A stretch of 64,000 bases of DNA from assembly GCA_034766995.1 (NCBI GenBank), contig CM068315.1, positions 8,388,796 through 8,452,795 on the forward strand. Reading direction: 5' to 3'. The notes below the pieces were generated by a model. It was given only the letters and a program-made list of their open reading frames with translations, had not been told where the DNA came from and made no database searches. The DNA comes from Acanthacorydalis orientalis (lineage: Eukaryota > Arthropoda > Insecta > Megaloptera > Corydalidae). A program made the position numbers and the translations under genes. Shown piece by piece: positions 1 to 13,680 of the stretch; the first letter of the stretch is position 1; every line of letters begins with the position of its first letter.

Positions 1-160
1 ACATCAATATTAACATAAATGTTAATAGCATGTAGATATGAATTTATCCAAATAATAAACACATTAAAATGTGTTACATTAATGTATTTAATTATTTCAT
101 TTAACTTTTCAAATATTTTAAAATAACTAATTATTTCATAGGTGCTATTTGTATATATTC

Positions 161-208
<48 letters not shown>

Positions 209-549
209 GTGTCATAAAGAGAGTATGTATTGCTAAATAAAATCTACTTTATGTAGTGATAAAAGAAAATTCCGAAGGCATTAATAGCGATAATGTCAAT
301 ATAAATAAAAACATACACGAAATATATCGTTTATTTTATTCATGTCCTTTGTTTTATGTAAATATGTTGGATTTTCACGCTAATTGTGGTACAAAAATTT
401 ATCCATGAAAAGAGAAAACGTTAAAATATCTAAATCGAGGAAAAGTATGTATATAAATTTAAAAAAAAAATACTAAAATAGAATTAGTTCCTGAAATGAT
501 TGAATAACATAAATGTGTGATTAGTCACACGAAGTAAGAAATATACTCG

Positions 550-622
<73 letters not shown>

Positions 623-2541
623 AGTGATAAATATGTCCCAAACTTTTCATATAATATTCTAAAAGACTGGAAACTTTAATCTACACAATCTCATAAAACT
701 ATACAAAGAGACAACTATCGTTACATTATTAATACATAGAAACAGTTTGTATTTCATAATCAAATATACTCGAATGTACGTCATTTTCAGGAAATTTAAT
801 TATCAATAACTTAATATTTTTTAAAAAAATGTCGATATGCATTTAATATAAAAAAATCTACAAGAGTGAACATTATAAATCGATTATTGACATATTTGTT
901 AAATCGTTTATATTGACAATAATGATATCGTTGATTATAAAAGAATCTACAAATAGCAACCAGAGGAAATTCATTTTCAATATGAATGTATTTTTTAATA
1001 CTAAAAACAATTTATAAATGACAATTGTTACATATTATTCAATGTTATTGATCTTTTTTAACTTATTAACACATAAAATTATTTATATGTAATTTTTATA
1101 AATACTTTTATTTATTATAGAAAATGAAAAACAAATTAATTTTAATAAGTGGGAAAAACATTTCACATCGATTTTTAATATAAGTAAATTTATTAATTAT
1201 TCTAATTCAAAATATTATTCAAAATAAGAAATTATTATCTGAAAAATAACCAAATATAAAATACATAATCTGATTTATAATTATATATAAAAATAGTATA
1301 TTATCAAATTTTAAATAATTCAAAAGCTTGTCAATCTATTTACAATCGGTATTTTTATAGATCTTTTTTTAAGTATTTTAATTTTTTCAAATTTTCCACA
1401 ATATATATATATATAGTTTATGTAAAATAATGTTTTTTTATAATTATCTTTTATTTTATTTTTAACTAATAAAAAATTCTAGTTCTTTTAAAGAAAATGC
1501 GTACTTTAGTTTTAAAAAGAATAATAATATAACCACTTTAATATTTCTAATTGCATATAATATAATAATAAAATAATAAATATTATTAATAAATGAGTTA
1601 TAATTTTTATGATTAGTATTATTTATCCAAATGTATCCTGTATTTAATATCGACTTGAAAACAAAGATTCTTGATTGAAAATCGTTCTCGTGTATTAAAA
1701 GAAAGAGCAATATTTTCGTATGACCAATTTTTAATATTTCCAGCATTTGTTTTTAAATCAAGAGAACTGATATTGATCCATTGGAACAACATGAACTTAT
1801 TATTTAAATGTTAATACTTCAGTAACATTTATTTAATTAATAAATTGTTTCAGTTTTAAATATTAAAATAGAAATACAAGAAATATATTGTGATTTTAAA
1901 TGAAGTACTAATTAAATTTCTTGCAAAGTGTTAATAATATTAATTGAATAACTGTAAACAAATAATGATTATAATTATTTCAACATTTCAGTAAGAAACC
2001 AAAATATAAACATTTAGAATGTGTCTAATAACAATGCTGTTCAGAAAATTTCATAATATTCTACACCTTTGTAATTTTTTCTGGGTGTGTATAATAGCTC
2101 CATACATTGTCGTAACAACATTTCATTCTGGTTACAACTATGTTTATCGAATCGTACTTAATTAATTCTGTTTTTCTCTTGTAGACGAACAGACTAACGT
2201 GTATGAACATAATGAAACGATATGATGTGAATTTATGTTACTTTTTCTGTATAATACGAATGAATTTTAATCTGTTAATGGTAACTTACTTTTAATAGTA
2301 CTTTATTTAATTAATTCTAAGTTATATTATACGTTTTCTGATAAATGCGATGCGATAAAGGAACCATTAAACTGAAATATTTAATGCTCAATAATTATAC
2401 AATTAAGCGGAGTGATTCTAACGTTTTCGAATTATAAATCACGTATTTTTCAAATAAATTGTATGTTTGTTTCTATTTCTACTGTGGAAAGCAATAATTT
2501 ATTTAAATATACGTAAAATAATACACAACACACACACACAC

Positions 2542-2576
<35 letters not shown>

Positions 2577-3264
2577 TATGTTATTTTTTTAGAATTACAA
2601 AACAAAATCTTAGTTCTGCAAAAATAATGAATTAAATAACCTTTCAAAACTATATTATATCATATTTGGCTTTAAAATTTAATTTATACACATAAAAATA
2701 CAAATTGTGTTTTTTAAAAACATTTTTTTAAATAAGTTTGATTCTTTTTCAACATTCCTGCAGAACTTTATGCATTTGCTCAGATCTTTATCAATTTTTT
2801 TATTCTGACGGTAATTAAATAATTTATTATTGTTAAAAGTAATTTTTATAAATGTACCTTTTTTTTCTTATTGTTGCTTTGAATATAATGCCCAGTCAAA
2901 AAACATATCTTGTTTTTTTTTAAAAAAAAAAACTTAAAGATATATTATAATAAATTCAAACTATAAAGCAAGATACTAAGATGATATTAAATATTTAATT
3001 GTTACTCTAAAGCAACTATTCATTAAAATTAATTTTTATAAAAAAATGTATTTTATCTGTAAATTATAGTTAAGAAAGGAATCAAGATATTTTTATCATT
3101 CTTCTATATTCTTAATAGTCAAACTCAAATATATTTAAATTAAATTAGATATAAATGTCTCTTTTCAAACATAGCACAGATTTCAATAAATGTTTATTTC
3201 AAAGAATAGAATTTTACCTGATTTACCAATATTTTTTGTATATTTAAATGAAAAATCGTTTCAA

Positions 3265-3338
<74 letters not shown>

Positions 3339-3340
3339 AA
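1..3340. other. AT-rich intergenic DNA
   Basis: Microsatellites lie at 163-212 (CATA/TA/TG), 551-618 (CA then TA), 2527-2577 and 3267-3335. A 94-codon minus-strand frame at 1462-1746 is F/I/N/K-rich and looks like chance. Nothing else is recognised. Confidence 0.6.
551..618. repeat. (CA)n(TA)n compound microsatellite
   Basis: About 30 bases of CA followed by about 36 bases of TA, uninterrupted. Confidence 0.95.
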
Positions 3341-3486
3341 AACCAAAAAAGAGGCCAATGAACAATTAGGATAAGGAAATTAAAAATTTTATTAGAAATC
3401 AGTGAAAGAGAATCATTAAATCATACAAAATGGAAAATCATGGAAGATGCCTTTATCCAGCAGTGGTTTGATAGAGGTTGATGATG

Positions 3487-3489
<3 letters not shown>
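3341..3489 (+). mobile_element. 3' end of an RTE-like non-LTR retrotransposon (5'-truncated)
   Basis: From 3398 the frame reads ISERESLNHTKWKIMEDAF followed by IQQWFDRG, then TGA repeated as 'tgatgatgatat'. The phrase 'atccagcagtgg' followed by a TGA/GAT-rich tail is typical of the 3' end of arthropod RTE-type LINEs, whose reverse transcriptase ends in a similar '...QQW...' tail. Upstream of about 3340 there is only a TA array, so the copy is severely 5'-truncated, as LINE insertions commonly are. The family name comes from the tail pattern alone. Confidence 0.6.
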
Positions 3490-3542
<53 letters not shown>

Positions 3543-3784
3543 TCGATAAATTAATATTCTTATATAAAATAAAAATTATTTATCTGCCAATAAATAAATT
3601 TTAATATATTTATAAAAGTATAAATGTTAGTTGTTCCTACGAGTTACTCCGGAAAAAACATGACATGCTGTATATACCTTTTTCTAAATGAAAAATCATT
3701 TGGGATTTATATACAAAAAACTGTAATTGAGATAAAAAAATATATATAAAGCAACAGAATATATTTTTATGATACTATAACAAC

Positions 3785-3826
<42 letters not shown>

Positions 3827-3868
3827 TAAATATATAAAGTAGAATACATTTTAAATAAACGTTTATAG

Positions 3869-4056
3869 GAGTGGTTCCCAACCTGTGGGTAACATCTGAG
3901 GGGTCCGCAAGAAATTAATTTTGGAAACATATGAACAGACTTGATGAATTACAACGGTCTATATAGACAGGGAAACACAATCCTTTCCAAAGGGGTCCAC
4001 GGAACTTTTCAGAATAATATAGGGGTCCTCTACACTCAAAAGATTGGAAATCGCTG
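3869..4056. mobile_element. hAT-like miniature element with 8-bp target duplication
   Basis: The left end GAGTGGTTCCCAACCT and the right end (reversed, CAGCGATTTCCAATCT) are imperfect inverted repeats of the CAGTGGTTCCCAACC type common in hAT elements. Flanking octamers 'gtttatag' (3861-3868) and 'gtttacag' (4057-4064) differ by one base, matching the 8-bp duplication of hAT transposition. The interior has repeated GGGGTCC words and no coding capacity. Confidence 0.7.
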
Positions 4057-5047
4057 GTTTACAGGACAAAATAGAATAACAGGATAAGAATCATGTTGTT
4101 TTATAAAGTATTACCTTTTTCTGACACTGATGAGCTATCAATTAGTTCATTGTTAAAAATTGAAATTATAACATGTATATGACAATGTGTATGATTCTCT
4201 ATTATTTATTCAAAATAAAATGTAATTCGGTCCCAGTAAAATTCTTTTCTATCTGTTAATATGTTTATAAATATTCCAGTCACTAAATCTCTTGCAAATG
4301 TAACTAATAACTAATCTTGTAAGCACTTTTTTCAATAAACGTACAAATGTATAATGTGATAAAAAAATCTTATTCCGATTATTAATTTAAAATATAAAAA
4401 AAACATATCTTAATGTTTTTATTCAACACGCATTATAATTAAATCGAAAATGAAATTCATGATGAGACTGTAGAATGTCAAAGTAATTAGTACAAAATCG
4501 ACGTCTATCTGTAGAAATAAATGAAAACAATCTCGTCACAAATATCTATAAGATATAAAACTAGTTATCAATAGAACATAAAAGTATGCTTCGAGCTATC
4601 TGCTTAATTAAATATTAAAATCGAACTTTACAAGATCATTGTTTAAGATTGTGACATTCGAAATGAATTGTGAATATTTATAATGAGTTTGAATGAAAAT
4701 TGAAATTTTAATGTGTCTTTAGTTTTATATTCGCTAAATGAATTTTTTAGAAGTTAATAAAAAATGTTTATATACTCATATAATTAGATTTGTAATTTTT
4801 TGTTATAATTGAAATTATTATTTTTATTTTAAAGTCTTAGCAAGTATAACAAGTATAAACACTGTTTTGATATCTCTCTCTCTCTCTCTGACACACACAA
4901 ACGTTTTATATTTATATATATTGACTTAATGTGAATTATTTTTAAAATTAATAAAACTATTTTTTAATTCACAAAACAATTACGATTTATATATCTTAAT
5001 AAAAGTACAAATATTTTTTAAAACTTGACAAATTACATTAACGAATT

Positions 5048-5098
<51 letters not shown>

Positions 5099-5809
5099 TA
5101 AACATGAAAAATTTTGGGTTCTATAATAGTAATACACTGTTATTAAAATTTTCATTAAAGCAAAAAAGTTAATTTTGTACTTATTTAATTTCTATAATAG
5201 TGCTTATAATAACTTAATTGTATAATTATTTTCCAAGATTTTTCATATACAGTGTGCAAAACCAATGTATTTTTGAATAATTTGTAATTGAAATAAGTTT
5301 TATTTTTTCAAAGTTACTAATATAATTTTAATACTGGTTAGATTTATTTATATTTGATCTAAAGCTTAATCACAAAACTTTAAATAACATTTTTTTCACA
5401 GGTAGTTTTATATTATTAAAGTGTTTAATCTGAATCCGTATTATTTTAATTGTAGTTCAAGTTTAATATAAAGTTTTAAACTTCTAGTATTAATTAAATT
5501 GAAAAATATTCTAGAAAGTATTTTTTTTAATATTCGATGATATAAATCTCAACAATAATTAAGTTTTTATTCGAATTGAAACAACTGGCGCGATCAATTT
5601 AAAATTAATCAAAAATATTCTGAAAAGTATTATAAATAAAAGAAGTGATATTTTTTTTAATATTATTTTTCTTATGTCGTTAAAATTTTTAAATGGTTTT
5701 CTACTTTTTTATTTTATTTGATCTCAGTTTATGAGTACGGCTATGTGCATGTAAAATATTTTTCTATTTATACACATAAAACTATGAAATTAATGATATA
5801 TAAATATAT

Positions 5810-5880
<71 letters not shown>

Positions 5881-5981
5881 TTCCTCGACATATTTATTTC
5901 ATTTTATCGTAGAGACAAATAGTTACAAATTTTATTTTCCTATATTGCGAACATCTGCTTATCATTTAACTTATAGAATAC

Positions 5982-6061
<80 letters not shown>

Positions 6062-6850
6062 GAGTGAATATAATATATACATGTTAAGAAATGCATATCT
6101 AGTTTATAAAAAACAATATAATTATATAATTTTTAATAATTTATTTAACTATGTATGCCTTTTACATAATTGATTTATTTAACCTCAAATCTCACACTAA
6201 CTTTTTAGTTAAAGCCTTTAAATTTCTTTATTATAATTATTATTTTTTTATATTTGATTATTATTGATTATAATTATTTGAAAAGTACATTTCGTTTGGA
6301 AAATTTATTTTCTTAAAAAATACTGCTAATAAGGTAAAATTTTCATGTGCATTTTTGTTATATTTTATTAAACAAATTTGTTTTATTTATACTCTCAACA
6401 ATGTCGACTATCAGTGTTCATAAATTATCATTTTAACGTTTCTTTCATTCTTTTTTTGTATTCGTCATCTCACAAGTTTCAGAAATAAAATTCAGTAAAA
6501 AAAGTTTATTTATACAATACTTTAATCATATATAATTCCATTATAAAATTCGTGATAAAATTATTACACTTTAATTTTAAAAAAGTATATGTAATAAACT
6601 GACATTAATATAAGTAGATATTTTTCCATATTTCATTTATAAATAATAATTCAAATCAATAATTCAATTAATTGTTAATGTAATCAAAGACTAGACTAGA
6701 TATTTCTTTCTATACTAAATACATGTTTATTATCAGTATTTTTACTTTTCCTTATGATTACCGAAAATATTTAAAATAAAGATAGAACATAATAAAATAT
6801 ATCGTGACATGTTTTCATTTTACTTATTGTATTTCTAACTATACAAACAG

Positions 6851-6899
<49 letters not shown>

Positions 6900-6950
6900 A
6901 CTGTTTTTGTATTCATTTATATTACTATTTTATTCATTAATTTGTAATTT

Positions 6951-7060
6951 TATTCACCAGAAAATAATCATTTTAACAATGTTTTCACTTCTGAAATAAA
7001 TTATCCTGAACATAAAAGTACACTTAATACGTAATAGCCTTGAACCTACTACAAAATGAA
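6951..7060 (+). repeat. Copy 1 of a ~110-bp direct repeat
   Basis: Its core 'attatcctgaacataaaag' and the phrase 'gtaatagccttgaaccta' recur at 9423-9532 in the same order and orientation, with scattered substitutions. Similarity fades on both sides. No coding potential or terminal structure is seen. Confidence 0.75.
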
Positions 7061-7176
7061 TTTATAATGCTGATTTTTAAAAAATAAATTTCTGAAAAAA
7101 TATATATTTCTCAACTAATTATAATCTAAAATCAATTTAAAGGCTTTAACAAAACAAATAACTTGGGAATTTGATG

Positions 7177-7178
<2 letters not shown>

Positions 7179-7230
<52 letters not shown>

Positions 7231-7255
7231 CCTATATATATATATATATATCTAT

Positions 7256-7298
<43 letters not shown>
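7179..7298. repeat. Triple TA array
   Basis: Three TA runs separated by 'acc' and 'ctatctaccc' interruptions. Confidence 0.9.
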
Positions 7299-7300
<2 letters not shown>

Positions 7301-7411
7301 TATTCTATTCATAATAAAAATCTCATCACTATGTTCTTTTTAAAAATAAATAGCCACATCCTATATCCACCGCACGGTATTAAACACATAAAAACTGTTG
7401 ACACACTAAAA

Positions 7412-7475
7412 GGGTTGACTGATACCTCACAACTACTGACCCACTGTCCACAAATCGCGGGTTTGAATTCAGCTG
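7412..7475 (+). repeat. Possible tRNA-derived (SINE-like) A and B boxes
   Basis: GGGTTGACTGATA (7412-7424) resembles a Pol III A box and GGGTTTGAATTC (7459-7470) a B box, at plausible spacing. No complete cloverleaf can be drawn and no SINE tail is evident. This is weak evidence. Confidence 0.2.
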
Positions 7476-8084
7476 CCTCTTAAAATATACGCACTATATA
7501 TCTATTAGCGAACAATGTATGCTGTACGTACCTTTATGCATAGGCACGTATACAATAAATACCGAAACGAGAAACGAAAAAAAAAAACTTACACACACAT
7601 ATAGACAGTATTTGTAGTCGGTCACCCGTATCGTCTGGGCCAATAAAATAACGTTTCGATGAGACCCGTTTATGTATGTCATAAAATGTGATGTTAATAA
7701 TTTTCAGATCACTTTCGAGTATATGATTGGTTTGCATCCTTTCGTTTCTCATAAGACTTTCATAAAAATTTAGATATCTAATACATTTGTTTATCGAGTT
7801 ATTGTTTTTTATATCATCTGGTTGTATAGATATAAACTAAATCATGTAATAATAATAATAATAATGAAATAATTTTAACACAAATCTTTTCATAGGTAAT
7901 TCAACCATAATGTTTTAAATAAGAATAACGAAAACTGAAAATTTCAGGAATTTTTATTAAAATTTGTAAATTTTTATACAACATATAATGTCATTTATAT
8001 ATACATATATCTTAATATCTAGAATCTAATCACGTTTTGGTAATTTAAAAATTATATTTTTTTAATCTTAAAAAGTATCATTTT

Positions 8085-8086
<2 letters not shown>

Positions 8087-8140
<54 letters not shown>

Positions 8141-8170
8141 TATATATATAGATAGATAGATAGATAGATA
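8087..8170. repeat. (TA)n(GATA)n microsatellite
   Basis: A TA run passes through 'cacata' and ends in five GATA units. Confidence 0.9.
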
Positions 8171-8510
8171 AAATTTTTAAAATTAGAAGCGAAAATTATT
8201 TTGTATCAAAAATATTTAACTTTTTGACTTACACGTCGTGCAACAGTTTAAACCTCTTCTTGTAAAATAATACATTATTTATCATTAATTAGAATACTTC
8301 AAACACTTAATAATAATGAGTTTTTCATCATTTTAAAGTTCATAAAGTGTACAGAATAAAAGAAATATTCAAATTTTTCAAATGTGTGGTGAAACATGGT
8401 CACTGGTATAGTAGTATAGCGTCAATTACGTTAATACTTCTTTGTTCATATAAGTTCCAATCATATTAATGAAAGGCGTCAAGTTTTTATTTTTTCCATA
8501 AAAATAAAAT

Positions 8511-8519
8511 CTCTCTCTT

Positions 8520-8605
<86 letters not shown>

Positions 8606-8610
8606 TATAT
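8511..8610. repeat. (CT)n(AT)n microsatellite
   Basis: CT units with TTT interruptions are followed by an AT run. The same CT-then-TA order occurs at 15437 and 40870. Confidence 0.9.
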
Positions 8611-9422
8611 GAATACCTATTTGTCTATTTATTTGTTCTTTATACATACCTAAGCACTTTGTTTTACTGAGATCAACTTTGCAAAAAAATCTCTGCCTTA
8701 CGGATAACTTAAAATATAAAGGAATCTCATTAATATCCCCTTCCCCAAATTTTTTTTTCCACGAATAGCCATATTTTTAATATTTTATTCCTAAAAACTA
8801 AAGAAAATATATTAATTCAATCTAAATAATATTAAACTATTTTTATCGTAACACTTAATGTTTGTAAATACATAAAAAAAACATTTTTTGTGATACTTTT
8901 TTATATAAAAAGATTCTAATCCGATCAATATAACGTGCAATTAACTTTAATTGTCAGAATTTATTCACTTTATGAATTGAACCCTATCAAAAATTATATT
9001 ATATTATTCATATTTTATTATTTATGAATTTTAAAATAAATTTCCTAAATAAAAAGTTTAATTGGAAAAAAACATTATATTAATGATATAAATTGAGAAA
9101 TCCTTAATTTTAGTTTTAGAGTTATTAAAAAATAATTATTTTGTTTGTTTTATCAAAACAATTATTCATACTTGTAAAAGATCAATACTAATTGATTTCT
9201 ACTAAATTATTTTAAGTATTGAATCAGTATTTTCTTCAGTACAATATACCTTTCAATGTCAGCACAAACAAATTAATAATTATACTGATGAAAATTATTC
9301 TATTAAATATTATTTTTAAACAAATTAACGTAAGAAGATGTAGATAACAAATTTGCATAGTAAATTACTTTTACTAAAAAAGTATAATATAAGCAGTTAA
9401 AAATAAATAATATGCAGTTTTG

Positions 9423-9532
9423 TTCATCAAAAATTATTCACTTTATCAATGTTTTTTTACTCCTGAAGTAAATTATCCTGAACATAAAAGTACACCTAAC
9501 ACGTAATAGCCTTGAACCTACTACGAAATGAA
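9423..9532 (+). repeat. Copy 2 of a ~110-bp direct repeat
   Basis: This copy matches 6951-7060 at about 2.47 kb distance. The best-conserved 70 bases carry 'cctgaacataaaagtacac' and 'cgtaatagccttgaac' in both copies. It could be a dispersed family or a local duplication. Confidence 0.75.
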
Positions 9533-10076
9533 TAAAGTGTTCATAAAAACTCTTTTGTTCAACAGTAGATTGATAAAGAACGTGGATAATGTAATGCATT
9601 TATATACCTACATTATCAACATCAGCATCATACTTTGTCGATCCATTAGACAATGAAGGTAATTTCATAAACTTCACATATTATTTATTTCTTTTCCTTA
9701 ATCATTTAACATTTTTAAGACAACAATTGACTTTTTTAGTTATGAATCCAAATGATTACAATTAAAATACATACTCAATTTTATAAAAAATTTCGAAATA
9801 TTATACATTATTTTCTTCTGCCTGTTTTTTAACTCACTCCGTCAATTTTAATCTTTTTCTTCACTTGAACTGGACAGTAAAACAGCTAGTAAAAATTTAA
9901 TTTAATTGAAACTTAAAAAAATATTGAATGTTTTATTAATGATTTTATACTAATTTTCTTTATAATTAATATACGTTATATATAATAAATATGTTCTAAC
10001 TTTTAATGCTAAATAATGTAAAAGAAGTATATTTGAGTATGTTAAAAGTGTCGATATAGTATTTATCAAGCAAAAA

Positions 10077-10629
10077 TTAAGTTGATAGGAAAATAATTGC
10101 GGTTTTTGTTTGTGAATTCTAATCTTTCAAGGAAAGTGTCATTTAATCGTGTTCGTGTTAATATCATTTTAAAGTGAATTTTTCGGTCTGTATTTTGGTA
10201 ACATTGACTGGTTTTATTATTAATTTTGGTTCAAATTGAGCTATTGAATTAAAGATGGAAAAGAAGCAAATAAATCAATTTGTTTGTATAAGTTTAAAAC
10301 GGATTGGAAAACAGCAGAATTTGCTCATAAATTAGACAACGCATTTGGTGTGGATATTGTTAAGGAGCATACGCTGCAATGGTGGTTCCAAAAATTTCGT
10401 GCTAGCAGCTAGAGCCTTGAAGATGAAGAAGGTCGCGACCTTCCTTCTTCTGTTCATAACGACCACCTGAATGCGTTTGTTGAATCAGTACCACGTACAA
10501 CAATTCTAGAGCTTGTACAAAAGTTAGGCATTAGTCATCCATCTGTTCTGGATCACTTAAAACATAAATTATAAAAAATATATATGAACTTGAAGGTCAT
10601 AAAGCGCAATTATTTTTCTATCAACCTAA
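10077..10629 (+). mobile_element. Internally deleted mariner with TIRs and a broken N-terminal transposase piece
   Basis: 26-bp terminal repeats, TTAAGTTGATAGGAAAATAA... at 10077 and its inverse at 10604-10629, differ at three positions. Inside, ATG at 10255 starts MEKKQINQFVC. After a frameshift the N-terminal helix-turn-helix region continues with TLQWWFQKFRA, a TAG stop, then SLEDEEGR, VPRTTILELVQKLGISHPSV and DHLKHKL before a stop. These are the first two helix-turn-helix units of mariner transposases. The catalytic domain is gone and the remnant is 553 bp against about 1.3 kb for a full element. It cannot encode a transposase. Confidence 0.8.
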
Positions 10630-11007
10630 TACTCATTAATAATTTATTATGAATTATTAACTTTCTATGTAAAATTTTCTTAATGTAGAAATGTACGTCT
10701 TCGTTATTACATGTATTGAAATGTAAAATTTTAAAAGACAGAAAAACATTTTTTTTCCTCATATTACATGTCTACTTAGAGTTTCAAATAATATATCTTT
10801 ATACAACATACTATTTTCTTATTAATGATAAAATTGCTTTTACAAATTTGTTGTAAAATTAAAATTAAATTCTCTATTAAAGTTAATCTGTGTACATCAA
10901 CGGTTCTTAAATTACAAAGTAGGAATAGTGAAATATAATATAATCTTCTCTAGTTCCACTTTAGTCTATTTTTTAACTGGTTCTGTATAATTAATGAAAA
11001 ATACTAT

Positions 11008-11020
11008 CACACACACACAA

Positions 11021-11088
<68 letters not shown>

Positions 11089-11104
11089 TTGTGTTTGTGT
11101 GTGT
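11008..11104. repeat. Mirrored (CA)n(TA)n(TG)n microsatellite
   Basis: CA units, a TA run and TG units in order make the locus nearly self-complementary. Confidence 0.9.
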
Positions 11105-11840
11105 ATTTAAAATTTTGACATTATGACTATATTCATTAATTTTAACTTTGTAAATTTATTATCCTGTAGTTCTGAATAGTTAATTGTACACGTTTTTATA
11201 CATCTTATACTCGTATATATATATATATATACACATTTCTTTGTTGTATATTTTTCTTAAATTACACTTCATTGTTATCGTGTGAACTAAAACTGGCTAA
11301 TTTTGTTTAACGATATATTCTATTCATTTATAATTATTATTGTGTAAATCACCTTAGTTTTTTTCAATAATTTTATCTTGCAGGAAGACAATTAAAAAAT
11401 ATAAAAGAAACAGTTTGAATGTTAATAAAAGTGAATTTGAATTTTTAGTTTACTAAATTTCATAGATAACAATCGTATATCAACTTGTTATTACGTTTTA
11501 TTTTATTTAAAATCAAGAACGATTAATTTTTGTTATATGAAAAAAATAATTGAAAATTATTTAAAATATTACTGCGAAACTTTGCAATAATCTGATATAC
11601 TACTCACATACATTTACCTTTGATTTTTTTTCATATCAGTCATTTATGGGTCAATTAACAAAACAACAAAATTTTAGTTCCATACAATTATCTTATATAT
11701 TCATCGTAATATTTCGTATCAAAGAATTTAAAAAAACTAAAATTAATTTGTTGTATTTTTTATTTTTTTTATCTAAGTGAAAAATATTTACATAGTGTTT
11801 ACTATTCAGAAAACAAATTAGACAACTGATTTTTTTCTAT

Positions 11841-11876
<36 letters not shown>

Positions 11877-12550
11877 ATCTATTTTTAAGGCAACAAAATA
11901 AAGAATAATATTTTTTGTTAATTAACAACCAAAATAATTGCAAATTAATTGTGTATGAAGGCGTATATTTCATAGTTTAGTTGACTGTAATTATGTAATA
12001 TGAAATTATCAGTGAAATCGGCTATGAATAACTAATTTTGACACCAAACACTTATTCATATTTAATTAATGGTGTTGTATTGTTTTTTGAGTTAAACATC
12101 GTATTCAAATATTCTGACCTCCCTTATCATCGTTCATAAACCGAGACTGTAATAAAAATAAATTTTATTTCCGATTTGCAAGCGTAATTTGAAATTTGCA
12201 AGCAATATGTGCATAAATACATATTCTCATTTAAATTCATTAACTTGTGATTTTAACAGTGAATCAACAACGAAGTGAAACACAAATCAACGAAATAATT
12301 TAACGCGAACTAAAATTTAAGTACGAACTATATTTTAAGAACGCAATTATTGTCTTAAAAGATTTCATCTAACAAGAACAAATTGAATAAATAAATGAAT
12401 ATAATTAAACGAATGTACCGATATAATATAAAAAGTAAAATATGTAAATTTCGCTTACAAAAAAAGAATGTACAAAAAAGTATTTTATTTCCCGAATTAA
12501 AATTTCATGCTGTTTATAAGATGACGTCAATATAACGTTGAAAATTTATC

Positions 12551-12622
12551 TCAAACGGATAGAACTCATGACCTTTCGCATGGTGGACGAATGTGTAACT
12601 CTTTGATCTAGATCTTTATAGC
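12551..12622 (-). pseudogene. tRNA-like remnant (tRNA pseudogene or tRNA-derived SINE)
   Basis: On the minus strand the phrase AAAGAGTTACACATTCGTCC is followed by CACCATGCGAAAGGTCATGAG and TTCTATCC. TTCGT and GCGAA form a 5-bp anticodon-like stem around a 7-base loop (12575-12591). GGTCATGAGTTCTATCC resembles a variable loop plus B box. The T stem is not intact and base 33 is not U, so it is decayed. Confidence 0.4.
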
Positions 12623-12894
12623 GTTTCGTTGTTATATTTTTTATTTATTTTTAGAGCCTTCATTTACTTGAAACAAACTACCGATTAGGTTGAACATAAA
12701 CTTTAGCTGCTTTGTGAAGTATGTACAAAAATCATGAAAGGATTAAAAAAAGAATTGGAATAAAGTGTCTAACGTGTATCATTCTATAATAAAGTTTTCA
12801 ACTTAAATTAATTATATCTTTACTGATATAGTAATACTGATATAGTATAGTATTAGTATATTTACCTATGTGAAATTTTATTATATAAAACGAT

Positions 12895-12944
<50 letters not shown>

Positions 12945-13635
12945 TAAATTACAACAAATTTACGAAATTTGAAAATATAACATATAATTATATTTTAAAA
13001 ATAATCAATGCTAATCTTTTGATATATTGATTTAAAAAAATTAAATATATTTAAAAATTTTAAATAATTTTAAATGTTTGGCTAAATTAATAAAAATTCA
13101 TAAATCAACTTTCAACAGTCTAACTTATTTAATCAACTACATTATTTATTAACACATCCTTTCTGTAACAAGAGATTGCTTCATTTACATTACGCTGTTA
13201 TACATGAACGCATATGTTTACAAAGTTGTGAACTTTGACATTTCTTTGAAAAAAATTAATTTCCGTGATAATTTTACAATGTTTGTATTCTGGTTTATTA
13301 CAATTAACCTATGTTTTTAAGTATTTTTAATAGATTTAAAAATACGAACACCTTTTTTATAAAATAATAATGATAATTATACCTGTTCGAACCCTAAAAA
13401 AATTTGATAAAAAATATGTCGAGAGCATATTTTTACTTAGTGCACAGTTTTTATTTTTTTTTCTTTTAAATTGATACTAAAAATAGAAATTATACGTTTA
13501 AGATTTCAGATTATTATTTCAAATTTTAAAATTGTTATTTATTACAAAATACAGTCTTGGGTCATATTATTATGAACACTTCAATTTTCAATTATTTCAA
13601 TTAAATATTAATTTATAAGACTTCTTAAAATTTTG

Positions 13636-13680
<45 letters not shown>

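Larger units (their letters stand above)
4065..10076. other. AT-rich intergenic DNA with many TA arrays
   Basis: The stretch holds TA or compound arrays at 5051-5100, 5800-5880, 5982-6060, 6853-6897, 7179-7298, 8087-8170 and 8511-8610. A mixed-composition patch at 7360-7780 includes the tRNA-like boxes, and the ~110-bp direct repeat occurs twice. No gene is recognised. Confidence 0.6.

Noticed and set aside
1462..1746. 94-codon minus-strand frame
   Set aside because: Its composition is only that of AT-rich DNA (F, I, K, N, Y, L), with no motif or exon signals.
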